Source: Phytoseiulus persimilis
Lineage: Eukaryota > Arthropoda > Arachnida > Mesostigmata > Phytoseiidae
DNA length: 64,000 bases
Assembly (NCBI GenBank): GCA_037576195.1
Contig: CM075104.1
Span: forward strand, 12,416,211-12,480,210
Direction: 5' to 3'
Part shown: positions 25,801 through 38,389 of the stretch, in pieces
How the letters are laid out: the number at the start of each line of letters is the position of its first letter
Numbering within the stretch: position 1 is the first letter of the stretch
Translations under genes and position numbers: made by a program
The notes under the pieces: model-generated
The model's database searches: none
What the model saw: the letters and a program-made list of their open reading frames with translations, nothing else
Told to the model about the DNA's origin: nothing

Positions 25801-28800
25801 TGTAAACTGAAATCCGGCGCACTAAATCCCACCGCTGCTCCGCTGGTGTATCCATTTGTCAGTCCGCTGCGTCCTTGCGTCCTTCCGTCGCTTGTTTCAA
25901 ACTTAATGTCTGTACTGGTATCATAAACAGCCGACAGGATAGAGTTAGTTATGTGGGCCTCATTCAGTGTTTCTCGTACACCTCTGGCACTCTCACTCTG
26001 GGGTGTCCTTCGCTCCGGTCGATCGTATATTATGGTATCAGCAGCAGGTACCCCGTAATATTCGTTGCGGACTTCTATAGCGATGATGATGACGACGACG
26101 ACAGCGACGGCGGACGCGGCTTCGGGCGAAAACAGCGAGAAGTCGCTGAGACTCGAAGAGTTACCTGCTCCGCACTCGGGTACTTTCTTCCTGGCTGGGT
26201 CGCTGGCTGATCTAACTGGGCGGCACCTGTAGTTAATGGGAGCAGACGGCGGGCGCGTGCCGATCTGATTCGGCTGGCCTGCCAGCTCGGCGATCTGTTT
26301 GCCGCCGAACTTCTCTCATCCTGCCTCTTACGTACTAGCGGTGGTTGTCGGTCGGGATTTCGAGAGAAAAAAAAGAGCATGACGCCTGCCCGCGTAGCTT
26401 GCTGCTCGGCTGCCTGAACCAGCTACATGCGAACACATATGCACAAGACGACAGATGGCGGGGGTGACACAGACCGTTGGAGAACGACGGACATTAGACC
26501 TCCTTAGCCGTAGGCGCCAAACAGCCAAGACTTCTACGTGAGTCTTTTTTCTCTTCCTCTTGAATCGTCCGTTCGACTCCGTTCAAGTCCACAGCCGAAA
26601 AACCGAAACTTCTCGTTGTCGCTCTCTCAAACAGTGAGTCGGACCGACTGAAATCGCCAATCTTCTCTGAGCTTCCCGACGAGCGTCTGGATGGGATTTC
26701 GAAACACTGTAGAACGAGGTCGTCGACGAGAAGAGGTCCGTGGTGCTCACGTTTTGTCGCTTCCTCCCATATCTCCAGGTTCTACATTTCTGCTCTGGGA
26801 AGTCGACTCGTGAGCGTCCTCCTTGGATGAGCGGTCTCCGGAACTTCTTGGCGCGCGACCGTTGTGGCAGTTGCCTTTTCGTCGCTGCGCTTGGTCGACG
26901 TGTCCTTTTCGTTGAGGGTCAAAGGTTCTGCTTCTCTTTAAAAAAAAAAAAGCCATTCCAACGGTTGAGTGTTTGACCAAGCACCGTAGTCTTGGACGTC
27001 GTCGACGCGAACGGCTTTTTCTTCAACCTGATCCGGGAGCTGCTCTACCGTGCGGAAAGGTTATGACCACCAAGTCACAACGGTTGTCCGGAACCGACCG
27101 AGGCCGACGCCGGCGAACTCTGGCTCCAACCTGTTGTCGGCATCTGAACAGGTAGACCCACGTCCGTTGTCGTAATAACTTTCATATCTCAAGAACTGAA
27201 GGGAGGAAGCAGCGGACGAGAAAAGGACCGCCATATGCGACGCTGATCCAGCGGCGGAATCGGTCCTAATAACCCAAGGAAGATCGGTCGTTCTCGAAAA
27301 GGGCGTCAGCGGCGATTCCGACGGTTCGAGTGAGTAAAGCAGCAACTCGCGTCCTGAACGGGCTCCATTGCATTCGGCAAACGCGACATTTCGCTCAAAT
27401 TATTCGTTTGGTGCTCACCTTCGTAACCCTTCTCGAAACCACAATATTACAGGTTTCTTTGAGAACGGCTCCCAGGAACCGTTCAAACTTCATTGTGAGT
27501 CGATGCAACGATGTAAGGGAGCGACAGATCGACTGGCTGGCTGGCTGGCTGCCCGGTTGGATCGACAGATAGCTTCGGTTCAACCCGGTTACGAAACCTT
27601 TGTGCCAGACCTGCAACCTGTGTTGAGAGCTCCCATAGCCTCACTCATTTCCTTGCTTTGAGAAACGAACTGTGTAACCCACAATGCAGGGCACAGATGA
27701 CCATAGGGTAGGTTGACCGATGGGTTCTGTGCGGCCCGCTTGAACCCTATATAAGTCAAGAGCATCAATATATCCTAATATTCGATTTTTATCGGAAATT
27801 TTCAAAGGACGGACCCGAACAGCGACGGGAGTTTTGCTAAGTTCTCCCATTGGCAGTTTGACAACACGAGGAGACAACAGAACGCGAAGATTCGTGGCGC
27901 CTATAGGCCAGAATGGGACGTCTTTAGACAGTTCCATCTGGCGAGTGACCTGCTTTCGGGTTCGGGTTAAGGAACTCGCAGCTGACCGGAGTCCAGTTCT
28001 GAAAAAAGTTAACGATTAGGTCACAAAGGTCCACCCCCATAACAACAAGGAAATGAACTGGCTTCAGGTGAGGCGTCGTCTCCTGAACTCAGGGGGAGCC
28101 GATAAGTCTCACATGACCCACATCAGCCTCTGAAGAATCATGGGGAATGATTCTCGAAAGGAAATTGAAGCTGACGCGGAACCTCTTCCTTCTCGAAGCG
28201 CGATCCGTTCTCGGTATCTGAGCACCTCTCCCGTTTCCAGGCAAGCTTCTCGACGTCAGGAGCCCGGCGAGCTCGATTCGGAGATTGTTCGTGGTCAATT
28301 CCCTCAGGATCCCGGCGGATCTGTTGCCCGGGAGGCGGGCTCCTCAGGAACATAACGAACTGTCAGGAGTCCACGAGACTGTGAGAGGGTGAATATTGCA
28401 CCATTATGGAACTGACATGCAGCAGCACTTGAGGGGATCCGCGGGCGCGAAAAAATATGCGAAGGGAGGCACGGGTTGGAAAAGTCTGAGAATCGGTCGT
28501 GTGGATCTAATCGTGAGATAAGCACCTCGCAGTCGGTTACGCAAAGGGATGTCTGAGAATCGGTTGCACTCTATCTGGATCTCGGCCTCGCAAGTTTGAC
28601 TCCTAAACGTCGCATTTCCCCTCCAGCGTTAATCATTCCTGATCTGCCTTTCCCAGTGGGAGATCTGATTGATTCTCTCGACAGAACAGTTCCATAGCGC
28701 CTGTATTTATTTATTTTTGCTTCCGCCCTCCTCTGAACGTGGCCTATGGGAAACATCTCATTCCTTCGGCTTCGGAATTCGTGGGGGGTTCTAACCCAAG

Positions 28801-29100
28801 GGAGCCTCGGTCAGTTCCCGAAGTGAGATTGAACATCAAGGGAGACTTGTTAGGGCAAACTCGTCTTCGGAATCGTCGAGTTCACTCTATATAGACCCAG
28901 AGATCGCTTCATCACTGAGAACCAATCGCTTCGCAAGCATTTGGGTTCATTCGAGCTGCGATGCAGCCCGGATCCGTATGAATACGTCCGTATGGATGAT
29001 TCCCTAGGGGAGAACAGCTGCGGGATGGAACCCACTCTGGATTGAGAATCGTGGCCTTCAGATCAACGAAAAGCGATTCATGAACTTGTTTCCAGCCTCG
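22830..29100. other. Gene-poor stretch with simple repeats
   Basis: Opposing frames of similar length occur at 23.4-23.9 kb and 25.3-25.8 kb without recognisable content. Simple repeats include a GAT/GAC run near 26082-26110 and a CTGG run near 27533-27552. A 14-base direct repeat, GTCTGAGAATCGGT, occurs at 28484-28497 and 28551-28564. Confidence 0.35.
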
Positions 29101-29120
29101 ATACGGATTGCGCTCATTTC

Positions 29121-29133
29121 ATAATAATAATAC
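29121..29133 (-). repeat. (ATT)n 3' tail of the LINE fragment
   Basis: On the minus strand the sequence reads GTATTATTATTAT downstream of the reverse transcriptase frame. Short ATT-type microsatellites at the 3' end are usual in CR1/L2-like non-LTR elements, so this probably marks the element's 3' end. Confidence 0.45.
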
Positions 29134-29202
29134 AAGCGCTTTATTTGCATAAAGGTACATGAGTTTCGATCGTCAGGGGTGACGAGGTTCACGGACATTG
29201 TC

Positions 29203-29946
29203 TCATGCCGTGGGATATGTCCTCGTGACCCTCCAGGGGAACAAGTTGTTAACTTTTTCATTTCTCGCTAGGAGTTTCGGACGATGTATCGCAGAAGCTC
29301 TTGTTTCCCTTCTTACAATGTCGAAAAGTCGGCCACAAAAGTCGTCGTTACGCACAATTCTATGAAACACTTTGCGATCAATCGCTTCAAACTCTCTCTC
29401 CAAGTCGATGCGGTCCACTGAGTTTTTGTCGGCGTTGCACTTGTACGCAACTCGCCGTCGGAAGCGGTCGTATACAGTCTGTAACAAGCGCTTGTCTCGT
29501 TTGAGTCGAGGGTTCCAAACGGGAGAACAGTATGTGAGCAAGGGGAGAACGTATTTACGGAAGAGGCGCACATAAACATTGACGTCGGTGAGAGCGAAGG
29601 CCCTTAGAATGAAGTTGGCCTGTCTACTCGCTTTGTTGACAGTTTCTCTTGTGTGCTCACTGAAGTCGAAGTCGGAATTTATTATGACCCCAAGATCACG
29701 GGCGCGCGTGGCGGTCAGCAGCTTCTTACCGTTTATCTTGTACTCATATTTTCTGTTATTCTTTCCGTAGTGCATAACAAAACATTTCTCACTTGACAGG
29801 CTAAGATCACGTGACTGTGACAAGTCATAGAAGTTGTCAATGGCCTTCTGGAGTGGCCTGTGGTCGGTCTCGTTGTTGACTCTGGCATACATCTTCGTAT
29901 CGTCTGCATAGGTCTTGCATGAGATGTTTTTTGTTAAGGCGAGCGG
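29203..29946 (-). mobile_element. 5'-truncated non-LTR retrotransposon, reverse transcriptase C-terminal part
   Basis: The minus frame opens just before the reverse transcriptase catalytic motif YADD (29899-29910) and continues through the thumb and connection region typical of CR1/Jockey-like LINEs. It shows SSEKCFVMHYGKNN, then ARDLGVIINSDFDFS, then a stretch with LRAFALTDVNVY, and YVLPLLTYCSPVWNP. About 248 residues remain. All the palm and finger motifs before YADD and the endonuclease are missing, as expected from 5' truncation during target-primed reverse transcription. The C-terminus departs from the usual pattern after VNNLFPWRV and stops early, suggesting decay. The copy cannot be autonomous. 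No target-site duplication could be assigned by eye. Confidence 0.85.
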
Positions 29947-29949
29947 TCT

Positions 29950-32900
29950 AGGGATCCATTGAGTCGGTTGGTTTCACCGACAGAACTCGTACTGGTCCGC
30001 GTGGAGTCCCTACGGAATTCTAACACTCCTGTAGTTGGCGGTACCAACTCAACGTCGGTAGGCATCTTGTCGAAGACTGAGCTTCGGGTGACGTCCGCGA
30101 GAATCCGGGAGATGAACGCGACCAGTTGTTCCCGCGGGTTACTTAGAATGATCGCGGGTTACCGCAAAGATGGAAATTCTGTTGGATCGTATCGAATCTA
30201 TTCAGTTGGAGCTCCAGGAGATTGTCTGCGAGCCTCCACTCATAGACATGCTCGCGACCATTATTGACTTGGAATCACCGTGACCGCCGCCGGTCGACGA
30301 ACGTCCCTGAACTTGTTTCACTCTCGGACTCGCGGCCTCGGGCAAGGTTTAGAATACAAGTAGCGGGTGTTCGAGAGAGGCTCGAAGGTCCCGATGAACT
30401 CTGGCGCTCTCTCCGATGGCCGTGGTGACCTACTTCGGAGCAGAACCTGCGTACCTATTTGGGGAACCTGCGTTCCTAGCTGGATCATTCTCGAGAGACA
30501 AACGGTTGCTTTACGAGTAATCCGAGCGCTATCGCTGATCTGTGCGTAGAATATTGCATTCCGGAGAAACTCTCCTAGCACCCGTTTCTGATTTTCTCTC
30601 CGTTTGCGTTGACCCTCACAAGTGGAAGCGATTCCGGGAATGAAGAACCGATATATCGAGGAGATCGACGCTCCTATGATTTCACTTGACAGCGAATCTG
30701 TCAATACGAGGCAACCGGAAATCACGGAGGCTCACTCAGAACGCAATTGGCGGAAGAAAGGGCGGAAGTCCCGTCAAGAACCGGCTGTGAGACACACGAT
30801 GATTTCTCAATGATTTTGAGCTGAGCGGTATGGCGCCGCCGCGGGGAGTCCACTTGAGAAGCGCTTCCCTCGCGGGATCTTCAGGAGCTGCTAAGCGGGA
30901 AATTCTCCGTCCAACCTACTTTCCTGGACCGTAACGATTCTCTCGATTCGACGTCACTTTCAGCTTCGATTAGAGTATACTCGAAACACCTCATGGTTCG
31001 GATCTCACGAGCCTGCCAACCCCATCCTCGCATGGTAAGTCGCTTCGGAAGGATTAAATCTTCGAAGTTCGTCGGCTCGGTGACACTCCAATCTACTGAG
31101 CGGTCGTCGGCTCTCTCAACCAGCTGATGGAGTCAGGACGTGGTTTCGAGGGCCGTTGTGAATCCTCCGGGAGATCGATTGTCAATAGTCAGAGCACCCG
31201 GGAAACGATGAGCCATTTTCGCAGGATCTCCATCCTCTGTTAACCATCATGGTGTTGAGTAGAGCCTGGAAGTTTGGGTTCATTTTTGGAATGCTTCAAT
31301 CAATCGCCGGAAATGGATCCACTGCAACGGGGGAATGAACTCGAAAAATGACCCAAACTTCCAGGGTTTGGTAGCGAGCATTTGTAACGATTACCCTTTC
31401 CTCCTCCTCGTGAGCCAGATTATTTTTCTTCCACCCTATTTGTGTCCTGCTTAAGAGAACGAATCCTCAATGCGGGTTCCCCTCCAATCTGAGTACTCAT
31501 TTGAAGGATCTAGGGACGCTCGAAGATTTCTCCCGCTTGGATGCGAGTTTCCTGAAGCGAGCCCCTATTCTTTGAATTGACCCTATCCGATCATTTTTTT
31601 CGCACAAGCCCACCGGAATGGAGGATGCAACACAGGGTGCACCGTCAGTTGTGGAAAACTACATCAGGTATCTGGGGATGGGTCGGGCGATGTGGAAAAT
31701 AGCATGCGGCTCTTTGAGGGCACGCAATCGTGACCAAAAGGTTCAAAAGTTGAAGAGCATCATCATCTGCGCGACACGAGCTGTGCCCGTGCAGTTGTTC
31801 GGCCGCCGAGAAGAGGCCTAGGTAATCTGGAGTACGGCCGATTCTTTTGGTGTAGAGTATCGGCGAGGAGAACCCTGATAGGTGTCCAGATAGGTTTCGC
31901 GACCATGTGTCCATGGTAAGCAAGGTCAATTCTAGTTAGGTAATAGGGCATTCACGAAGTTCCAATGAGACCGGAGACAAGTACGTCCCGGCCGACGTTT
32001 TCTTCTCCTTCTTGGGTGACCCGCTCTCCCGGAAAAAGCACATCGTGCGTGCGAGTCAGAACTCACCTTCGACATCGTCACAGAGAACGGAGACGAGAAG
32101 TAGGGGATCGAACGTCGAAACTATTTTCCCGACCCTCCCAAACAGCGTAGGTATTCCTCGTCTTTATGCGATTCGAACGGGAGAGATATGCAGCGGTTAT
32201 TCTGGCAGCGGATGACGCGGCTCCGAAGTCTTGAGTCTTGCCACAGACCTCGAGTTGCATTGAGGTCCCGGGTACTGTAGAGGCGCTACCCGCATATGCT
32301 ATCAGAGCTCAACTCGAGTCCTATGGTTCCGACAACGCGACTTTCGATTATTTATTTCCATGTCCGGTTTATCTGGCGGCCTTTGATTTTCGTCGAGTAC
32401 CAGAAACCCAGGTCGGAATTCGTAAAGCGTTCCTCTGGAGAACAAGTTCCAGAGCGGTAGCTAGGGTCCCTAACGCTGATTCTCTCAGTGATAAGTGGTT
32501 ATGAGACGGGATGCTTTCTACCAAGGCTGAGCAGAAGAGCGACTCGATCGATGCGTGATGTGATAGTATTTACGATCACGAGGTCACAGCTGCTGAGACA
32601 ACCAAGTTCACTGCGATTTGATGAGCTGCTTTGCAGGTCATCAGAATGACCGGTACATTGGCGAGCACTCGCAAAGCGAGAGCGTGTGAGGATGCCGCTC
32701 AAGATTTCTATTCGACACTTGGGTGAGATTCGGATCGCCATTCTCCTCGGAATTCGTTGCCATCGTACGTGATGGGTATGATCGTCCCCCATTCGTAGCT
32801 CTGAAGAACTTCCCAGTCAGGTAATCGATCCCTCATTCCAGTCCTGTTCGCGAGCCTGTTCGGTGCAGTGTTCTGTCCGAAGTGGAATGAAGTCAAATAT

Positions 32901-34300
32901 GCTGTCAGAGGACCCTGTGGACCCGTTCCATGTAAGAACTGATATTCTGTCGCGCGAAAACTCATGAGGGGGCGTTTCCTGGACCTGAACCACTGCTCGG
33001 GTCAGCGAAATCAGGAACAGCATCCATTGTAACATGATCAATCTGTCAAGGCCACGATCTCAGAAATGTCAAGTTTCGTGTCATAGAAATGAGATCAGCC
33101 CACAATCACTCGGAGCCGCCATCAAATCCATCTTCAATTGTCTCGTTTGATTTGGCGAATCTCAGGAATCATCCTCTGGAGCCGATTCGGGTAGACTCGT
33201 ATCCCACCCAGCGGCCTCGAATTCGTACGAGACCATGCCGTCGACGGGGACCCGATGCGGGAGGTTTCCCTCTGCAGAAACTAAAGATCACCTCATACGC
33301 CCGAAAGGCTCCAGAACGGGAAATATTGGCCCAGATGGAGCGAAAGATGCTCACCTCCGTACCGATGCTCCTTCAGACAGGGACCCAAAGAGTTTAGATC
33401 GCCCTGCTCCAATCCGCCGAGTCGCGTCTTAGGACGGTCTTCAGACTACAGGGCAGCAGGAACGCAGGATAACAAACTTTACCTACGATCTTCTTCGAAA
33501 ATCCAATGCATCTTAACTGAATTAAAACCTCTGGAAGTCGGGTGAACAAAAGTTCCGAGCTCACTCTGAAAACCACACGTGGCACCCAGTCGAGCCGCGA
33601 AGACGCCACATATAGAGAGTATCAGACGAAAATGCTGACGAATCCAGGTTCATCAGGAGGCAATTCGACCCGATGCAGCTCTGACCATCGCCTCGAATCC
33701 GCGGAAGTATTTTTCAATGAAGGGTCAGCCACTTAGAGCTACCGATTTCCGCCGTTACAGCGTTTCCGCCCGTAGCTTCGTATCAGTTTTGATGGACGAC
33801 TCCTCGCCAGGAGGGTGCCTACGGCTCCTGACGAGAGCCAGAACTATGGCGAGTTTTTCATGTTGGCATCAGTAGATGGCACTTCCTGAATCGTTGGGCT
33901 TGTTCAATGTGCCATAGAAAATCGATTGGTATATCGAACTTCGGAAAAGACGCTCAGCGACGAGAATCGAATTCCGAACAATAACGAACATTTCGGCGTC
34001 TCCAACAGAATCGTTCTGATCACTCACCGGATGGGTATCAATCCGTTCGAGGTGAATGAGTTGTGCGGCGAAATCTCCGACGGTTCCCAAGGAATCAGCA
34101 TTGAACCACACCTGAATGTGCTCATGAAATTCCTCGTTTGCCTCGCTATCTCGGGCTGTATTTCCAGGAAGGGAAACTCGCCAGAGCTGGCTGGCTTTGG
34201 TCTGAGACGAGGGAATCATTTATTGCACTGAGCTCCTCTTCGCGAGGGAATATTTCCCACCGAGTTGTTCTTCAACGACATCCTCGCGACGTTTTACTTT
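29950..34300. other. No recognised gene
   Basis: A plus frame from an ATG at 31618 has a good start context and a stretch faintly like the first helices of fatty-acid-binding proteins, but it cannot be extended convincingly. Between 33.9 and 34.2 kb both strands are open over about 300 bases. No homology is recognised. Confidence 0.35.
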
Positions 34301-34323
34301 GAATAATGAAAATTGCTTTCCAG

Positions 34324-34835
34324 TGCTCGGTCCCATGCTGCAAGTTGTCCAGCCGATGTCTCATATTTTACTCTGCATCGTAGGCTATTCCGAGAAGGGG
34401 CTAAACACGGCTAACGGTAAAGAGGTCAGAGCTGTAAAACTTCTAAATTCTTCAATGAGGACAGGTCACGTGTGGGAGAAAATCCTATAAACTGATTGAT
34501 CAGCAACAAATCGACGTTTTCCAGGTGGTTTTTTTCTTGTGCGAGTGTTTCGATCACTGCGTACCCAAAGGAGAGGTAGGTGTAGCATTCAGCGCTCTCA
34601 TGGCTTCTTCCCAGCTCAGTTCCATGCCGCAGTAGTTGAACTCACACAAAACCGCAATGCCGTGCGTCGCTCTGAATCGAGATTTCCAGGCCCTCAAACG
34701 CCCTTAGGGCTTCCAGAGAAGAATGCATATACCGGATTTGAAGTGCCGGTTGACGCTTCAGGACACAACACGACCAATAACTGGGTCACCGACGCCCAGG
34801 TCAACGCTGAGAAAACTTGGGAGATATCGACATAA
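34324..34835 (+). CDS. Hypothetical gene, last three exons
   Basis: Three plus-strand exons join in phase: 34324-34416, 34525-34575 and 34690-34835. All three acceptors are strong (CTTTCCAG, GTTTTCCAG, ATTTCCAG) and the donors are GTAAAG and GTAGGT. The joined product ends in TAA. It begins with a hydrophobic stretch (VVQPMSHILLCIVGYS), then a basic part (RVFRSLRTQRRG), then a polar tail. I do not recognise the protein, and the 5' exons were not found. The closing phases and clean borders argue for a real gene; the absence of homology keeps confidence modest. Confidence 0.4.
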
Positions 34836-35145
34836 AAGTAAGGATCGAATCCCCGCGCTCGCGTGTCCAGTCTTGCTGTGCTGCGGGAGCACCGCGAGGA
34901 AGCAGGGAGCTGCAAGAACTGTGATTCGGAACTGTTGCTCTGGTATGTCGCGGAGCTTCTACGCGGAAGCCCGGGGAAACCTCGATTCGGAGTGCCGCAC
35001 GGCGCCGCCGCCCCTCGCCTGGCTTGTGGGAACGACGCCTGTCTGAACCGTGCTCGCGAGAGCAACGCCGATCCGAGTCGATCTCCTTACTTATGGTGCT
35101 GGCGACTAACCTGGAATAGATGAACACCAACTCATCTCGTTGCAG

Positions 35146-35337
35146 CCTTTGACGGAGGAGAGAGAAATGTGCCTCTACGAATGTCTCGCTGTGCGAGTGC
35201 AGAAAGAAGTCCCGGAGATTTCGCCCCGTCTCCTCAACTTTTTGATCTCCTGCATCCGTTCCGGCGCGATCGTGCCTTTATCGAGAGAGAAGTATTACGC
35301 GATTCTGCACTGGATCCTGCAAATACCGAACATGTAG
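35146..35337 (+). CDS. Hypothetical terminal exon
   Basis: A plus-strand segment follows a clear acceptor (CATCTCGTTGCAG) and stays open for 63 codons to TAG. The translation looks strongly helical and gene-like: TEEREMCLYECLAV, then PRLLNFLISCIRSG, then KYYAILHWILQ. It would be the end of a gene whose upstream exon is probably within the GC-rich, multiply open region 34.85-35.1 kb, but no junction could be fixed. Family not recognised. Confidence 0.35.
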   Translation, partial: PLTEEREMCLYECLAVRVQKEVPEISPRLLNFLISCIRSGAIVPLSREKYYAILHWILQIPNM

Positions 35338-36520
35338 CGGCACTGCTGTGCGTCGGAAGCTTTCCTCTTTTCTCACGGGAGCCGGGCACGAAAGATTGTC
35401 GGCGAGCGTGTCAATCCCAAGCAACCCTGATACGACAAGGCGACCTATCGAGAGGACGTTCCGTCCTTGAGGTTGCTCTGGCGACGTGATTGGCAACAGT
35501 TGCCTAATGGGTGTGTGTTCCACGATGATGATCTTCGATTCTATTCAATGAATCGAAATGCTCCAAGCGAGCAAACTCTGTTTGTCATAAATATTCGTAT
35601 GTCAGCTCACCTATGACGCATCCTTTATCAGAAGGCTCGTCTGGGATATCTCCCTCAACCCTTCGCTTCAGACCGGATAGAGGTGCTGACTTCACAGGGG
35701 ACGATTATATTCAAGAAGAACAAGTCTCCCTGGATCTTCCGGTCTTAGACAAGAGCTTCGAGACATGAACTGAGCTCGACGTTTCTCACCAGAGAGAAAC
35801 CGACCCGAAGTGGTTAAACGACGGGCTCACTGACCCGTTAGAGGATTCTGTCCAGGGTTGAACTGAACCATATCTTTCGAGGGCGCACCCCCAACGGAGT
35901 TTCCGAAAATACAGCCCCTCATATAGAACCTCAACTCGGACGAGAAGGGATGACTGCATAGCGTGTTCCAATGCTCGCGATGCGCCACGAACGCGCGCAG
36001 GTGGAATCCTCTCTATTCTTGACGTAAAGAACGCCAACAGGATAACGAAAAACATGTCTTGAACTGCCCAAGATCCAGTTGAGTCTGGAAAGTATGGAGG
36101 CCAAGCCATGATGCTCCTGATCAAAGCTTTCGATGTGGAGAGTCCACGGAAGGCCCCCGAACTGGAAGGATTCAACATGTGGGTTGATTTGAGCGGACAT
36201 TTGGAGCATTGCCGTTCCCTGAGTGATCTGTTGGATGGCACTCGAAATCTGAAACACGCACGATCGTGTCCAGGCATGCAGGTAAAGAGCGACGCCCGGG
36301 GAGAGAGCCGTGGTCTTGAAAAATGCTGCCTCCCCTCATCACGCCGACCTGGAGCAACAACCAAGTAGGAATCCGTGGGCATGATGCTTCTCCAAGGCCT
36401 CCAAACAATGTGGCTCAGGCCAAGAAGCACGCCAACCCGCTCGGGCTCCCGTCTTCGGTCACACTAGCTTTTCAATCAGCTCTCAGGCTTGACAGCTAGG
36501 CTTTGCAAATCACCGGGATG

Positions 36521-36648
36521 ACGGTTAACGGATAACCGCAAGTCCATAACCTCAATAGCGGTCAACCGCGAGATTAGGACCGAAAACCGCGGTTATAACC
36601 GCGAACAACCGCGGTCAAGACCACAAATAACTGCGGTTATGACCGGGA
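36521..36648. repeat. Cluster of AACCGC/GCGGTT palindromic motifs
   Basis: About 130 bases hold repeated AACCGC and GCGGTT units, several fused into palindromes such as AACCGCGGTTATAACCGCG (36585-36603). ACCGCA, ACCACA and TGCGGT also appear, and these match the Runt/Runx core TGYGGT. A smaller group (GCGGTTAA, TGCGGTT, TTAACCGAG) recurs at 37751-37790. The function is unknown: it could be a regulatory cluster or mobile-element sequence. Confidence 0.55.
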
Positions 36649-37854
36649 GACTGCCTGGAGATGTATTTCCGAACAGATCCCACACCGAAAATATCGTTTT
36701 CACGCTTGATCATATTGAAACGAGTCATAGCCGAAGACGCAGGGAAGACACTACAACTCCTCGATATCCTTCGCAGAGGAAAGTTCCCACATGAGAGAGA
36801 AAACTTTGTATGATTTCCAGGAAGCTTCTCATCTTTTTTGAGGAAGAAGGTCCGATTATTAACGGATTTAACGAGATCTCAGAACACATCTCATAAAGAC
36901 TCGTTTCTTACGACTCGACCTTGATGAGATTGGGCCGGGAACATTGGTTTCAAGTCACGAAATCTTTGACACATCATCCTGATCCAAAAAAGATCATCTT
37001 GTATTGTGGAGCCTCCGGTCCGATGAATGTAGTCAGCTATTTCGGGTTCAACTCCTCACGATCCGCTGAGGAAGTGTTGCGAGCTCTGAAATGCGGCATT
37101 GGGGCCGATTCCTGCACGATTTGACGAGCGAAGAGTGCCCAACGCCATGCTTCTTTGCTGAGCTGGGATGACTCACACAAATTCGGCGTCCAGATTCTCG
37201 AGATTTTTCATTGGGAATCCTAGTGGTCCTCTCTTGAGCTGTTTCCAGTTTTTTTTTCCGGCCTCGATATCATCGTTGCGGTCTTCAAAAAGGGCGTATG
37301 TTCTCGGTTCAGACCAGTGCATGAGAGATAGCCGTTGTCAGGTGGGACTTCATCACTATTCTTTCATCAATGGCTTCCAACGCGGGTGCAACCCACACAT
37401 TAGCTACTTCCGGCGTGCTCCACTCCTCGATCCTACCAGATGCGCAAAGCTCCGGAAGATTTGTCCTTCCGCCTCCAATGCTAGCTCATCGAGTCCTTCA
37501 TGCATGCGGCTTGCTCATGGGGACATGGAGAGGCTGCACCTGATGTATGATATCTCCCGGTGCGATTGCTGGCCGCGTCCGGCTTCCGAAAGCGTGTGAG
37601 AACTTCGTTTGAAGGGAGTCATCACACGAGATGTCACAGTTCCAGAAGAAATTCATTTCTCTTCAATTCTTGGCGCCTAGCTCGGGATCCCCATCCAGAA
37701 TACGCTTTTCAGACAAGACGCTTTCTCGAAAAGTCACACGTTTCGGAAAATCGCGGTTAAATGCGGTTCTTAACCGAGATTGAACAACCGTGCGAAGCCT
37801 AGTGACAGCCCGCATCACTCGTCTCTCCGTCGGTGGCCATTCTCCGACCCCGAA

Positions 37855-37974
37855 TCGGTTCGAGAATTCGGAAACCCGTGGGGCCGAAAAAGAAAATCCC
37901 GCAGGGCCAGAAACCCTCCCTCTCGTTTCGATGGCTAAGCGAATCGAAAATTACAATTTTGGGAAGGTCCTCGA
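37855..37974 (+). repeat. Copy A of an inverted coding-like pair
   Basis: This plus-strand segment encodes a stretch with GPETLPLVSMAKRI and ends at a possible donor (GAC|GTAAGC). Its DNA aligns with the reverse complement of copy B near 38165-38290 at roughly three quarters identity over about 75 bases. Confidence 0.5.
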
Positions 37975-38164
37975 CGTAAGCGGCTTCCTTTACATACCCA
38001 GTATGTCACTGATCAGTAACCTTCCCAGCTCGGCTCGCGATCGAGTCGGGCATCGTTCGGATACACAGTTTACCCTCACCCACGTTCATCATGATTTACT
38101 CTGCTTGCTCTCTTCTTGCTCATCCAAGAGCAGTCTCTCAGACCTCGTTCTGTGCATAGAAGCT

Positions 38165-38290
38165 TAGCTGGATCCGCTTGACCATCAGAATGTGAGAAGG
38201 GGTTTTCGGCCCTACGGGTTTTTTTTTCTTGGGCTCGCGGGTTTTCGTTGCAATCGGTTCCGGCACATCAGGTATGAACCGTCCCTGGGC
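38165..38290 (-). repeat. Copy B of an inverted coding-like pair
   Basis: On the minus strand this segment encodes KKKKPVGPKTPSHILMVKRI, parallel to copy A about 200 bases away in the opposite orientation. The lysine run resembles a nuclear localisation signal. The shared reading frame suggests duplicated coding sequence rather than a random inverted repeat. Confidence 0.5.
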
Positions 38291-38389
38291 CCGGCCTGAT
38301 ATTCCTTCGTGGCTCGACGGAACCACGAGCTCATTCGGTTCAATTGTGATCCATCAGTTCGAATCGCCTTCGACGCTGACTGTTGCTAC

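Larger units (their letters stand above)
35340..38380. other. No recognised gene; repeat-like elements
   Basis: Apart from the AACCGC/GCGGTT cluster and the inverted segment pair listed separately, only uncertain frames occur (for example plus 36921-37124 and 37168-37599). Confidence 0.35.

Noticed and set aside
31618-32150. Fatty-acid-binding-protein-like start (ENYIRYLGMG)
   Set aside because: The resemblance covers only a few residues, and the downstream exons cannot be joined without a frame change.
33926-34231. HARBI1/Harbinger transposase-like helix
   Set aside because: A short hydrophobic helix pattern only. The minus strand is equally open and no catalytic region or terminal repeats were found.
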